NCBI RefSeq assembly: GCF_002355475.1
Contig: NZ_AP014862.1
Coordinates: forward strand, 2,914,001 to 2,978,000
Length of the DNA: 64,000 bases
Direction of reading: 5' to 3'
DNA from: Pseudomonas furukawaii
GTDB lineage: Bacteria > Pseudomonadota > Gammaproteobacteria > Pseudomonadales > Pseudomonadaceae
In this document: in pieces, positions 31,385 to 38,987 of the stretch
Numbering within the stretch: the stretch's first letter is position 1
Layout of the letters: each line of letters begins with the position of its first letter
The notes under the pieces: generated by a model
What the model was told of the DNA's origin: nothing
Databases searched by the model: none
What the model saw: the letters and a program-made list of their open reading frames with translations, nothing else
Made by a program: the position numbers and the translations under genes

Positions 31385-32373
31385 TGAGCGAAACCACCGC
31401 CCCGTCCTTGAGCACGGCGCTGTTCACCTTCGGCGATCCGACGCCCGTACTCGATGGCCGTGAGGTCCTGGACTACCTGGAGATCTGGAGCAACGGCCGC
31501 TGGTACGAGCCGCCGATCTCACCGGCCGGGCTGGCGAAGTCGGTGCGTGCCGGGGTGTTCCTGCAGTCGGGGCTGAACTTCAAGCGCAACATGCTGGCGA
31601 AGTCGTTCATCCCGCACCGGTTGCTGTCACGCCAGGCCTTCGAGCAGTTCGCCCTGGACTGGCTGACCTTCGGCAATGCCTACCTGGAGATGCGGCGCAA
31701 TCGCCTGAAGGGCAGCCTCGGCCTGCAGCCCGCCCTGGCCAAGTACATGCGCCGGGGCGCGGACCTGGACCGCTACTACATGGTGCGGGGCTGGCAGGAG
31801 GAGCACGCCTTCGAGAAGGGCAGCATCTGTCATCTGCGCGAGGCGGATATCAACCAGGAGGTGTACGGCCTGCCGGAGTGGTTCGTCGCCTTGCAAAGCG
31901 CGCTGCTGAACGAGTCCGCCACGCTGTTCCGCCGGCGCTACTACAACAACGGCAGCCACGCGGGTTTCATCCTCTACATGACCGACGCCGCGCAGAACGA
32001 GCAGGATATCGACGACCTGCGCACGGCGCTGAAAAGCGCGAAGGGGCCGGGCAACTTCCGCAACCTGTTCGTGTACTCACCCAGTGGCAAGAAGGACGGC
32101 ATCCAGCTCATCCCGGTGAGCGAGGTGGCGGCCAAGGACGAGTTCGGCTCGATCAAGAACATCAGCCGTGACGACATGCTGGCCGCGCTGCGGATTCCGC
32201 CGCAGCTGATGGGCATCGTGCCGGTGAACGCGGGTGGATTCGGCTCGATCAAGGATGCGGCGGAGGTGTGGACGGCGAACGAGCTGGAGCCGGTTCAGGC
32301 GCGGCTCCAGCAGGTGAATGAGTGGGTGGGGGAGGAGGTGGTGAGGTTTGGGACATACGGCAATGTAAGTTAG
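31384..32373 (+). CDS. Q: Portal protein Q
   Basis: 329 residues. Y-L-E-I-W-S-N-G-R-W-Y-E-P-P-I, R-R-R-Y-Y-N-N-G-S-H-A-G-F and P-P-Q-L-M-G-I-V-P are P2 gpQ hallmarks. Starts at the base where P ends (TGATG). After its stop the composition drops abruptly to AT-rich cargo sequence. Confidence 0.95.
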   Translation: MSETTAPSLSTALFTFGDPTPVLDGREVLDYLEIWSNGRWYEPPISPAGLAKSVRAGVFLQSGLNFKRNMLAKSFIPHRLLSRQAFEQFALDWLTFGNAYLEMRRNRLKGSLGLQPALAKYMRRGADLDRYYMVRGWQEEHAFEKGSICHLREADINQEVYGLPEWFVALQSALLNESATLFRRRYYNNGSHAGFILYMTDAAQNEQDIDDLRTALKSAKGPGNFRNLFVYSPSGKKDGIQLIPVSEVAAKDEFGSIKNISRDDMLAALRIPPQLMGIVPVNAGGFGSIKDAAEVWTANELEPVQARLQQVNEWVGEEVVRFGTYGNVS

Positions 32374-32537
32374 GCTCCAATCTAAGTTATTTAACCTTTG
32401 TGATATGTGTTCGGAAAATGAAAATTTGAAGAGGGGGAAGCGATGGCTACGAATGGCTATTAGTCTATTGTTTATTTATTCTTGTAAAAACAGGTTTGGC
32501 TGCAGATGTGGGTTCGTGTTATGGCCCTTCGATTGAT

Positions 32538-32582
32538 CTCGGATTGGCATCTTGATGCTTTGCGGAGAGAAGCCAATCCGAG
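32538..32582. repeat. 11-bp inverted repeat between convergent Q and lipoprotein genes
   Basis: CTCGGATTGGC (32538-32548) and GCCAATCCGAG (32572-32582). It lies in the 242-base gap where plus-strand Q transcription meets the minus-strand cargo operon. Could form a bidirectional stop signal, though a classical T-run is missing. I see nothing else in this gap. Confidence 0.5.
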
Positions 32583-32615
32583 CCTGAAATTATAGGGATT
32601 TTCTGTGGTTTAATT

Positions 32616-33431
32616 TTATTGTGGCGGGTTGATTTTTGCATTATTAGTTGCGGGGACCCAATCACCAATGGCTTCTCCACTGCCTGCAGCAACTCCACTT
32701 GGAGATAGTTTTCTAAGTACGCCAGCGATATAGAGTTCCTGGGAGCTTGAAATTTCTAGCGTGTTGTTGCTTGTAAGTTTGATCGCGGCATCTAATGAGC
32801 CTGTTGCAACTTCTGAATCAAGTGCTGCCTTGGCGCTTAAGGCCTGGTCCCCTTCATAGGTTAGAAGTGCATGGAATCCCGTTATCTTCCAGGCTCGACC
32901 AACAATGTAACGGTTTCCCAGCTCTGCGCCTCTCTTGATTGAGCTGTCTGCTGGGAGTTTTGTGAATTCATCGTTGAAGCGGTCCCAGTAGGCATCCTCT
33001 TGAACTATGCTGCTGACACTAACTATGGCGGTTTTTGCGCTGCTAATGCTAGCTTGGACGTCCACGGAAACAGGGTAGACTACTGGTTTGGCATTTGCGC
33101 CAACTTCGAAGTTTAGTCCGTCCTTTACTTTTCCCGAGCATTGGAACTCTCGGTTTGTAAAAAGTACATCGCTGCGTGCGGTTATGTCTGTAAATTGAGA
33201 ACGGGGCCAATAGTCCCCGGTTTCCGAGTCAAGCGCCCATATTGATCCCACTCCATTGGCATTTGCTGCCCCAAAAAAAAGTGGCTCAGACTTATTGAAG
33301 TCACTGACCCCGCACTGCGAAAGAACTTGCTCCCACGATTGCCTAGATACCTCGCCGTTGATTGAGGAACAGCTTGCAATTGTCATGGTTAGGGCTGATA
33401 CGGTAGCGACGGATATGGTTTTTTTGTACAT
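32616..33431 (-). CDS. AT-rich lipoprotein partner of the subtilase (271 aa)
   Basis: Signal M-Y-K-K-T-I-S-V-A-T-V-S-A-L-T-M-T followed by lipobox I-A-S-C (cysteine near residue 21), so it is a membrane-anchored lipoprotein. The mature part has about 250 residues with no recognised domain; Q-C-G near 39 and C near 99 may form a disulfide. AAGGAG lies 8 bases before the ATG. It starts 16 bases after the subtilase stop, so both are one operon. Low GC against the phage, hence acquired cargo. It may be a chaperone, inhibitor or anchor for the peptidase; this is inference. Confidence 0.7.
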   Translation of the reverse strand: MYKKTISVATVSALTMTIASCSSINGEVSRQSWEQVLSQCGVSDFNKSEPLFFGAANANGVGSIWALDSETGDYWPRSQFTDITARSDVLFTNREFQCSGKVKDGLNFEVGANAKPVVYPVSVDVQASISSAKTAIVSVSSIVQEDAYWDRFNDEFTKLPADSSIKRGAELGNRYIVGRAWKITGFHALLTYEGDQALSAKAALDSEVATGSLDAAIKLTSNNTLEISSSQELYIAGVLRKLSPSGVAAGSGEAIGDWVPATNNAKINPPQ

Positions 33432-33447
33432 GGGGCTTCTCCTTTTG

Positions 33448-35259
33448 TTACTTTTTGAATAAAAGCTTTATGCTGATAGGTGCTGCATTAGGGTCTGACT
33501 CTACTTTTGTCCTGCTTTTTAATAACCGTTTGCTAAGAGCCTTCGGCCAATATTCATTGTGGTTCTCAAATGAAATGTCAGTGGCGGCAGAGATCCACGC
33601 GAGTCGAGGTGTCGAGAAACTGGTGCCCCCTCCAGATCCCGGGCATATGGACGACGGAGCGTTGCTTAGCCTTCCAGGGAAGGATGCTATGTTGCTATCA
33701 ATGTTTTGCTCATTCCAAATGTTGTTAATTCTTGCCGATTTGCATGTTAGTCCCCCTGAGCTTTCATCGCTATTCATTACGGTAAAGACTCGGTAACCCA
33801 TCGCGGCCTCGCTAGCAAAGAGACGGCGGGATGCGACGAAGTCTGTTTGGTCGTTCCCAGCGGCGACAAAGACTAGATAAGCAGAAGAGGACGGAAGTGA
33901 TGGGGCTGCACTATATTTTGTGAAGTTCCAAGAAAGGCTTATCCAGAATCTGGCGTGTACCATAGGCTGCCCTGGTCTGCTTACGTCGTCTATTTTTGTG
34001 TAGGCATCGAATACCCTAATCAATCCGCTAGTTACTGGTTCGAAAATGCGTACAACATCGTCCCCTGTTGACCAAGGCTCCTTTAATGCTGTTATTTCTT
34101 TGAGCGCCTTATCGGCATATGCTCGTGCACTTTCAAGAACCCCGTTGGAGGGGGAGTTTGTGTATAGTGCGTGGCCCTTTGCTTGAATTATGAAGTCAAG
34201 CTCTAACAACTCCCTGAAATAGTCTTTGGCTCCAGGTTGTCCGGGGCGTAATGGAATGTAAACAATCTTGATTGTATTCTTTTTGTCTATTGAGGTGAAC
34301 TCTATAAGTGATTGGTAGATCATGCACGCGTGTGGATGGGTAGGAGAGGAGAACGAGCCTTCCGGTAGGCTTTCTTTAAATTTGCTGATTCCGTTTTCGG
34401 GTACTTTGAGGCTGGTTCTTACTTCATTAAAAATTCTTCTGATAGCCTGAAGTGAGAGAGCTTGTTGCTCGTAATTTGGCCATCCGGTGTCGACTATAAT
34501 CAAGTATCTCTCGATGTTCGTGGTAGATTCACTTATTGCTCGAGAAATGATTTCTCGATCATCCTCGGATAAAACTTTTTGCGAGGGATTGTCGCAGTCG
34601 GTTGAGTTGCTGGATATTTGAACTTCGGCTTCGCTTCCTGCAACTATTGATTCGCCAGCCTCAGCTGCACGGCTTATGAGTTGGGCTGCGTCAGTCGCGG
34701 AATAGCGATCAATTCGTCCGTAGTTAAGGGATTCTTGGATTGGATTGCTTATTGTGATGGGCTTTGTGTAGGCAATGCTAGGCGAGTCAAAAGGATATGA
34801 CGTAAAACTTCTAATGATTTTGGAATTGTTGCGCGCGACCGGCCAAGAGGCCTCGGATTCAGAAGGGCGAGTGCTTGTCATTTTGGGGATGTCCGGAATA
34901 ATAATTTTCCCGGCAGGAAAGAGTGTAGCCTCTTTTGCTCCATTTAGAGATAGGACCTTGGCTTCAATGGCCGAGTAGGCCTCCTGGGAGTCGGAGATCC
35001 CAAATCCATATTGGCGTCTAATCAATTCGGAGGGGGATCTGCCAGGAGGATTATTGATTTCCACGACAGGGGCAAGGTCAAGTGTTGATCTCAAGCGATC
35101 TACATCGCTAAATGAGCGGGTCTGTGGTACCCATACTATGGATGAAAGTTCAGACTGCGGTTCGCTGTGTGCACCAGAACAGAATGCTAGAAGAGAGATC
35201 ATTAGATAGTGACGGAAAATCTTCGGCTTTTTTTGCCTGTCCATTGCAAAAGACACCAT
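33448..35259 (-). CDS. Exported subtilisin-like (S8) serine peptidase, divergent
   Basis: 603 residues. Signal peptide (Y-L-M-I-S-L-L-A-F-C-S-G-A-H-S, cut near residue 32). Residues 72-125 resemble a LysM-like fold (S-P-S-E-L-I-R-R-Q-Y-G ... L-F-P-A-G-K-I-I-I-P-D-I-P). The peptidase follows: Asp257 in I-I-V-D-T-G-W, a His near 308-310 (T-H-P-H-A-C-M-I), Asn469 in V-A-A-G-N-D and Ser547 in G-G-G-T-S-F-S-T-P, i.e. all four S8 landmarks in order. The ATG at 35259 is chosen because AGGAG lies 8 bases before it. AT-rich, directly next to Q, where phiCTX carries its cytotoxin gene. Role inferred: conversion, exclusion or toxin. Confidence 0.78.
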   Translation of the reverse strand: MVSFAMDRQKKPKIFRHYLMISLLAFCSGAHSEPQSELSSIVWVPQTRSFSDVDRLRSTLDLAPVVEINNPPGRSPSELIRRQYGFGISDSQEAYSAIEAKVLSLNGAKEATLFPAGKIIIPDIPKMTSTRPSESEASWPVARNNSKIIRSFTSYPFDSPSIAYTKPITISNPIQESLNYGRIDRYSATDAAQLISRAAEAGESIVAGSEAEVQISSNSTDCDNPSQKVLSEDDREIISRAISESTTNIERYLIIVDTGWPNYEQQALSLQAIRRIFNEVRTSLKVPENGISKFKESLPEGSFSSPTHPHACMIYQSLIEFTSIDKKNTIKIVYIPLRPGQPGAKDYFRELLELDFIIQAKGHALYTNSPSNGVLESARAYADKALKEITALKEPWSTGDDVVRIFEPVTSGLIRVFDAYTKIDDVSRPGQPMVHARFWISLSWNFTKYSAAPSLPSSSAYLVFVAAGNDQTDFVASRRLFASEAAMGYRVFTVMNSDESSGGLTCKSARINNIWNEQNIDSNIASFPGRLSNAPSSICPGSGGGTSFSTPRLAWISAATDISFENHNEYWPKALSKRLLKSRTKVESDPNAAPISIKLLFKK

Positions 35260-35674
35260 TCTTGTGTCTCCTCTCAAAGTTATTAGTAACTTTGAATTAA
35301 TCCTTCTTCTTGATCAGGGTCGGCTCGTGGTTGAAATGAAGAATTCATTGCTTCCACCAGTTCGCCGGCCTCTCATTGCCGAGTGTCTTGTTTCGAATCG
35401 CCTCTGTTAAATTGCCTTTGCTTACGGATGGTGAAAGAGCTACTGAGAGCTTTCAAGTTCCCTGAGTTTAGTGTCTAAGCTAAAGCTCTTGATGGGATTC
35501 CATCTATCCCAGTCAAGCACCAGTGGAACACATGTGAAATTCTTTAATGTGAATTTCAGTCGAGAATTTCGACCGTTCGTCTCCTAAGAGCAGTGCAGAG
35601 GACTCTCGATAAGATTTTTGCTGACTTGTCGTAAAGTGGTTAGGGCGCTATCAATGCAGTTATTGCTATAAGGG
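35260..35674. other. AT-rich intergenic stretch upstream of subtilase
   Basis: About 415 bases between antirepressor B (ends 35675) and the subtilase start. It should hold the cargo operon promoter. No open frame with a credible start, no repeat and no tRNA is visible. The composition changes back to GC-rich at about 35690, marking the edge of the imported segment. Confidence 0.4.
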
Positions 35675-36475
35675 CTAGAAAATTCGGGGCCATTCGAATA
35701 ACCAGCACCTGATGCTTTTGCCTGCGATCCGGCTATCCACCGGGTGGTTCTTGCGCAGGCAGCGCGGGTTCTGACTCTGCCAGAGCGCGTGGCGCAGCGG
35801 GGTGTCGAAGATCAGCGAGTGGCCGTGTTGAGCCAGCAAGCGGGTCAGCTCGGGCAGGTTGACCGCCAGTACGTCTGGCGCTTTTGCGTGGTTGTAGTCC
35901 ACGCCCTTGCCGTCGAGAAAGGCCAGCGCCTCCCAGAATGCCTTCAGAACATCTGGAGCCTTGGGCGCGGAGCGGCCAATGCTATCGATATCGGGAGTAG
36001 GCAGGCCCAAAGCATCAGACACGTCGGCGAGCTGTTGGTGGATCAGATTGCGCAGCTCAGGATCGCGCGTATGAAAGAGCTCTTTGCCGAGGGAGAGGCG
36101 CAGGCGGTGGTTGGCGATGCGAGCCGCTTCGGCCGAGCGATTGCCCGTCTGGTAGCTGCCGGCTTTACGGAGAGCCGGAAGTACTTCGTCGCAGACCCAC
36201 GACTCGAAGCGCTTGGCCTCTTCCTTTCGGCTCTTGATGATCAAGCGGTAGAGGTTGCCTTCGTTGATGAAGGCCAGCTCGCGTCGCTGGCCTCCCGAGC
36301 TGGTATATCGTTTCGATACACCAGCCTCACGGCAGTGGTCTTCGACCGTCTGGCTCGTGTTGTTGTATCCGAGCACCTCGCAGACATCCTTGGCGCAGAA
36401 CCAATGCTCGCCATCTTCCTCAGTCATCACGCGCACTGGCAGTGCTTCAAACTCAAACAGTACGGGCAAGCTCAT
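35675..36475 (-). CDS. Antirepressor B (BRO-N N-terminal domain)
   Basis: 266 residues. Residues 1-105 are a BRO-N domain (V-L-F-E-F-E-A-L-P-V-R-V, W-F-C-A-K-D-V-C-E-V-L-G-Y, F-I-N-E-G-N-L-Y-R-L-I, R-F-E-S-W-V-C-D-E-V-L-P). The remaining 160 residues (T-R-D-P-E-L-R, H-Q-Q-L, G-L-P-T-P-D-I-D-S, then F-W-E to R-C-W-L-F) are homologous to antirepressor A. The start overlaps the preceding ORF's stop (ATGA), coupling its translation to the C4-controlled ORF. Probable antirepressor of the XRE repressor or of another prophage's repressor. Confidence 0.82.
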   Translation of the reverse strand: MSLPVLFEFEALPVRVMTEEDGEHWFCAKDVCEVLGYNNTSQTVEDHCREAGVSKRYTSSGGQRRELAFINEGNLYRLIIKSRKEEAKRFESWVCDEVLPALRKAGSYQTGNRSAEAARIANHRLRLSLGKELFHTRDPELRNLIHQQLADVSDALGLPTPDIDSIGRSAPKAPDVLKAFWEALAFLDGKGVDYNHAKAPDVLAVNLPELTRLLAQHGHSLIFDTPLRHALWQSQNPRCLRKNHPVDSRIAGKSIRCWLFEWPRIF

Positions 36476-36657
36476 GCCTTCTCTCCTTGTTCCATGGCCG
36501 AGTACCGCGACAGCGCCTGGGCAGAGCGGCGGATGAAGCACCGGTCGGCCTGGCTGAGCTGGCGATAGTACTGCAATAGCACCTGTTCATCGGGCGTATG
36601 CAGCAGGCAGTAGGGGGCAAGGCTGGCGAGCGAGCGCCGTTCGGTCCGTATGCTCAT
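36472..36657 (-). CDS. Small ORF in the icd position, cassette B (61 aa)
   Basis: 61 residues, M-S-I-R-T-E-R-R-S-L-A-S-L-A-P-Y-C-L-L, with no resemblance to its cassette A counterpart. Shine-Dalgarno AGGAG at 36670-36666; bases 36668-36674 are complementary to the C4-like RNA's hairpin loop. ATGA overlap with antirepressor B implies translational coupling as in P1 icd-ant. Confidence 0.7.
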   Translation of the reverse strand: MSIRTERRSLASLAPYCLLHTPDEQVLLQYYRQLSQADRCFIRRSAQALSRYSAMEQGEKA

Positions 36658-36705
36658 GGCAAAGACTCCTGTGAGGCGGTGCGTTTTCCGCTCCCCAAAC
36701 GCCAA

Positions 36706-36785
36706 TTTGGGTGGGCGGAACCGTGCGGGTTGGCGTACCGGTCACAGGGCCGGTGTGCCCGAAGGCACCCACGCACGGCCCGCCC
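36706..36785 (-). ncRNA. C4-type antisense RNA, cassette B
   Basis: Minus-strand fold: closing stem GGGCGG and CCGTGCG (36785-36772) with CGCACGG and CCGCCC (36727-36713); hairpin 1 GTGCC-TTCG-GGCAC (36768-36755); hairpin 2 CCGG/CCGG with 8-base loop CCCTGTGA (36749-36742). The loop is complementary to the ORF's Shine-Dalgarno region (36668-36674). The 3' end (36718-36706) is complementary to 36688-36699 in two blocks. Fold and pairings match cassette A although the paired bases differ, as expected for a C4 RNA family member. Confidence 0.83.
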
Positions 36786-36806
36786 ATAACAGGCTTGCCA
36801 TGCTGC

Positions 36807-36842
36807 GGACACAAAAAAACCGCGTTATCGGCGGTCGTGTCC
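36807..36842 (-). terminator. Terminator-like hairpin upstream of C4 RNA B
   Basis: On the minus strand ACCGC (36835-36831) pairs with GCGGT (36823-36819), followed by seven T (36819-36813), and an outer stem GGACAC/GTGTCC encloses both. The same element precedes the C4 RNA of cassette A, so it appears to be a conserved part of the cassette. Confidence 0.6.
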
Positions 36843-36998
36843 GCCTGTGAAGTCCGGGACGCCAATCCCGTGCCGCTGGACGTACAGCGACGGGCGCACG
36901 ATATCCGCAAGCTCTCGGGTGGTCAACTTCAGCGCGCCTCACCGACTGAACGCGTCGGACAGCAGAGGGCCACCGACCATCTGCACCTGGCGCGCGCC

Positions 36999-37017
36999 GT
37001 CGTCCCCCCGCCACGCC
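36999..37017 (-). other. cos: Probable cos site (packaging end)
   Basis: Minus strand GGCGTGGCGGGGGGACGAC. The first 12 bases equal the start of the phage 186 cohesive end as I remember it (GGCGTGGCGGGG...), and P2 differs at one of these. Orientation is right: reading away from it on the minus strand one meets Q transcribed towards cos, as in P2. It lies 630 bases from attR, between att and the first virion genes, like phiCTX. Confidence 0.7.
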
Positions 37018-37186
37018 TGCGCGCTAGATAGGTCGATTTTTCTGCATTCCTTCGGTGCCCTGGAAAGTGGGCAGGGTGGCTGCTGGTCGTGCGCGCAAAG
37101 GGAGGGTGCGACCCTGCGGATTTCTGCAGCTGGCGGTGCAGATCTGATGGCCCACGGAGCCGTGCAGAGGAGGGAATGGCCTCTGC

Positions 37187-37512
37187 GATTTTCAGGAAGG
37201 CCATCGGGAAAAGGTAATTTTGGGAATTTGGTCTTTTAGCCGTGCTGAAAGGCGCGTGGCACTAGGTGTTGAGTACTTACCCGGCTGGGTAATTCTGGGT
37301 AATTTTTTAGGCGGGGCAGGGTGAGGTTATTGATTTATAAAGATTTTTTATTTTACGAAAAATACCCGGCCTTCGGTAATTGACTTACCATCCACTTACC
37401 CAAAAATTACCTTCAATATATTCTTCTAAGTCATTGAATCTATTTGATTAAATGTGATCTGGGAAAGTCGATTACCAGGATTACCATTTTCCGATGGCCT
37501 TCCTGAAAAATC
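37187..37512. repeat. Long inverted repeat enclosing an AT-rich GGTAAT-iteron region
   Basis: Arm 1 (37187-37218) and arm 2 (37480-37512) are inverted copies of about 32 bases differing by single-base indels and one substitution; a 19-base core (TTTTCAGGAAGGCCATCGG) is identical. The 260 bases between are AT-rich and hold many GGTAA(T) repeats in both directions (for example 37213, 37289, 37300, 37375, 37391, 37428, 37472). The position next to attR suggests integrase arm or excisionase sites; an iteron-type origin is another option. No gene is visible in this stretch. Confidence 0.65.
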
Positions 37513-37646
37513 GGAACTGGTAAATCGGGGGAGGTTTTCTCTCTCCACGCGTTCACGTCTGGGAACACTCTGGGAACAGATTTCCTCATTTTCGATTTGC
37601 AGAGGCCCCGGATTACGCGGGCTCCAGAGGCGCAAGGGCTTCCGGC

Positions 37647-37674
37647 ATGAGTTCGAATCTCACCGCTTCCGCCA
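37647..37674 (+). other. attR: attR: 3' end of a tRNA-Ser gene
   Basis: TGAG-TTCGAAT-CTCA forms a T-arm, followed by CGCTTCC, discriminator G and CCA, i.e. the 3' end of a serine tRNA of the GGAAGCG type. The 5' part of a tRNA is absent upstream, so this is the fragment left at one prophage end; the intact tRNA should be at the other. phiCTX also integrates in a tRNA-Ser gene. Confidence 0.8.
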
Positions 37675-37724
37675 TATATGTGTGTTTCCGCTGGTTCCCT
37701 TGAACAGCGGCAGGTGAAGCTCAG

Positions 37725-37756
37725 AATTGGGGGCCTTCGAGAGAAGGCCCCCAATT
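37725..37756. terminator. Bidirectional terminator after the tRNA-Ser fragment
   Basis: 14-bp stem AATTGGGGGCCTTC / GAAGGCCCCCAATT with loop GAGA, followed by TGTTTC on plus. Probably the original terminator of the tRNA-Ser transcript, now just right of attR. Confidence 0.75.
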
Positions 37757-37773
37757 TGTTTCAAGGGGTGGTT

Positions 37774-38001
37774 TCATTGCGGGGCGGCTTGTTGTCGCGC
37801 TGGGGCGAAGCCAGTTCGGGAATTAAGGCGCTCGCATTCGCTTGCCGCCTTCGACTCATCGTCATGCTGGCCCCCCACGAAATTACCGGTCGCCTTGTCG
37901 ATGATCCGGTACCAGTAGGCCTCAAAGCCTGACTTCTCGTTCTTCCTGTCACCGCTGGGGCGTGAGCGTAGAACCCTTTTCACCGAGAAGCGTGCACTCA
38001 T
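37774..38001 (-). CDS. Hypothetical host protein, 75 aa
   Basis: 75 residues: basic N-terminus, then F-E-A-Y-W-Y-R-I-I-D-K-A-T-G-N-F-V-G-G-Q, which reads like a short beta-sheet domain, and a helical end. A GGAGTTCC sequence precedes the start. No recognised family. First gene on the chromosomal side of attR. Confidence 0.5.
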   Translation of the reverse strand: MSARFSVKRVLRSRPSGDRKNEKSGFEAYWYRIIDKATGNFVGGQHDDESKAASECERLNSRTGFAPARQQAAPQ

Positions 38002-38285
38002 GGCAGGAACTCCTTGTACTGATTGAAGTGGAGCTTTGTTGATAGACGCTCCAGTCCGGATCTCGCAACCTCTAAGTCGCTACGGAACGTGTCATCGAAC
38101 GTCATGCCGGCTCGCTTCTCCCATGCACCAGGGGGTTCAGGTCATGAGTCCGTTTGTTTCACGCGATGAACGGCTCCGGGTACAGCGTGCAAACGTGCCT
38201 CTTGACCGGCGGTATCCGTTTTTGGCCGTCCGAACTGGCGTCCTCTGCCCGCCTGCGCTATTGCTAAACGGGTGCATCTGGTCAA

Positions 38286-38549
38286 GTGGTGCACCGGGAG
38301 CGATTCGTGGTCGAAATGATCTATTGGGCGGAGCTTCGTCGGTTGTCGCTCAACGCTGCCGCCGCCCACATTGCCGTCGTGGCCTTTCTGGAAGAAGCGC
38401 CAGTTCCCTGGACGGACGATCAGACGCTGGAGTTCGAGGGATTGGTCCTGGCTGAGCGCATTGCACTTCGTGCGTACAGTGCATTCGTCGACGACCCTCG
38501 GCAACGTCCGGCTGTGGGTCAGGGATTGCGTCTGGCCGCAGGAGAGTAG
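38286..38549 (+). CDS. Hypothetical protein, 87 aa
   Basis: 87 residues, possibly starting at the second ATG (M-I-Y-W-A-E-L-R-R-L, 38310). Helical, with P-W-T-D-D-Q-T-L-E-F-E-G-L-V-L-A. Weak ribosome binding site. A minus-strand frame overlaps it; I prefer the plus frame for its protein-like composition. The about 440 bases between its stop and gacA' show no further gene and should contain the gacA promoter. Confidence 0.35.
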   Translation: MVHRERFVVEMIYWAELRRLSLNAAAAHIAVVAFLEEAPVPWTDDQTLEFEGLVLAERIALRAYSAFVDDPRQRPAVGQGLRLAAGE

Positions 38550-38987
38550 TCGCGGTCATTGTCATATCCAATGTGTGTCTGCAAGGGCTGCGCGTGAGAT
38601 TCGTGGCGGGTCTCTCTCAGGGTTGTTACTTGATAACCCGGCAGTCATGTCTGAGGGGATGGGCTGGCCAAGGGGCTCCGAGTAACCTTGCCAGATGCTG
38701 CTTCAATGCAGGTAAGGCCGCTCCGAAATCTCTGCCGTGTCCTCGGTTTCTTCCGCGCTGTTTCCTAAGCATCACCTCGTGGTGCCTCGTGCAGACTATC
38801 GCGCCATACATCGTCAGCGGTTCCTGGGGTTCTGGGGCATTGCATTTCTGTCGGATCGTTTGACGCTGTTACTTTGACGTCTCGAACAACTCGCGCTAGG
38901 TCATTCCCCGGTCATTTGATAATGTGAGCCTCATTTGATGAACATGCCTGCTGCTGCGGTGGCGCGCGATGCACAGAGAGGTGTCGC

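Larger units (their letters stand above)
1..37674. mobile_element. P2/phiCTX-like prophage (left end outside window)
   Basis: A nearly complete set of P2-type structural genes (Q, P, O, N, M, L, X, holin, endolysin, R, S, V, W, J, I, H, G, FI, FII, E/E', T, U, D) with P2 order and orientation, an Ogr-type activator, a repressor region, a cos-like site and a tRNA-Ser 3' end as the right boundary. No integrase is seen, so that gene and attL must lie left of base 1. Prophage order starting from cos is cassette B, cargo, Q to D, immunity and replication genes, then integrase and att, which resembles phiCTX. All the structural genes look intact by length, so the element may be functional. Confidence 0.95.

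Noticed and set aside
36587-36910. 107-residue minus-strand frame across cassette B leader
   Set aside because: It reads through the C4-type RNA and its hairpins; the RNA structure explains the conservation better than a protein.
37309-37325. GGCGGGGCAGGGTGAGG as a second cos candidate
   Set aside because: Resembles P2 cos only loosely; the match at 36999-37017 is much better.
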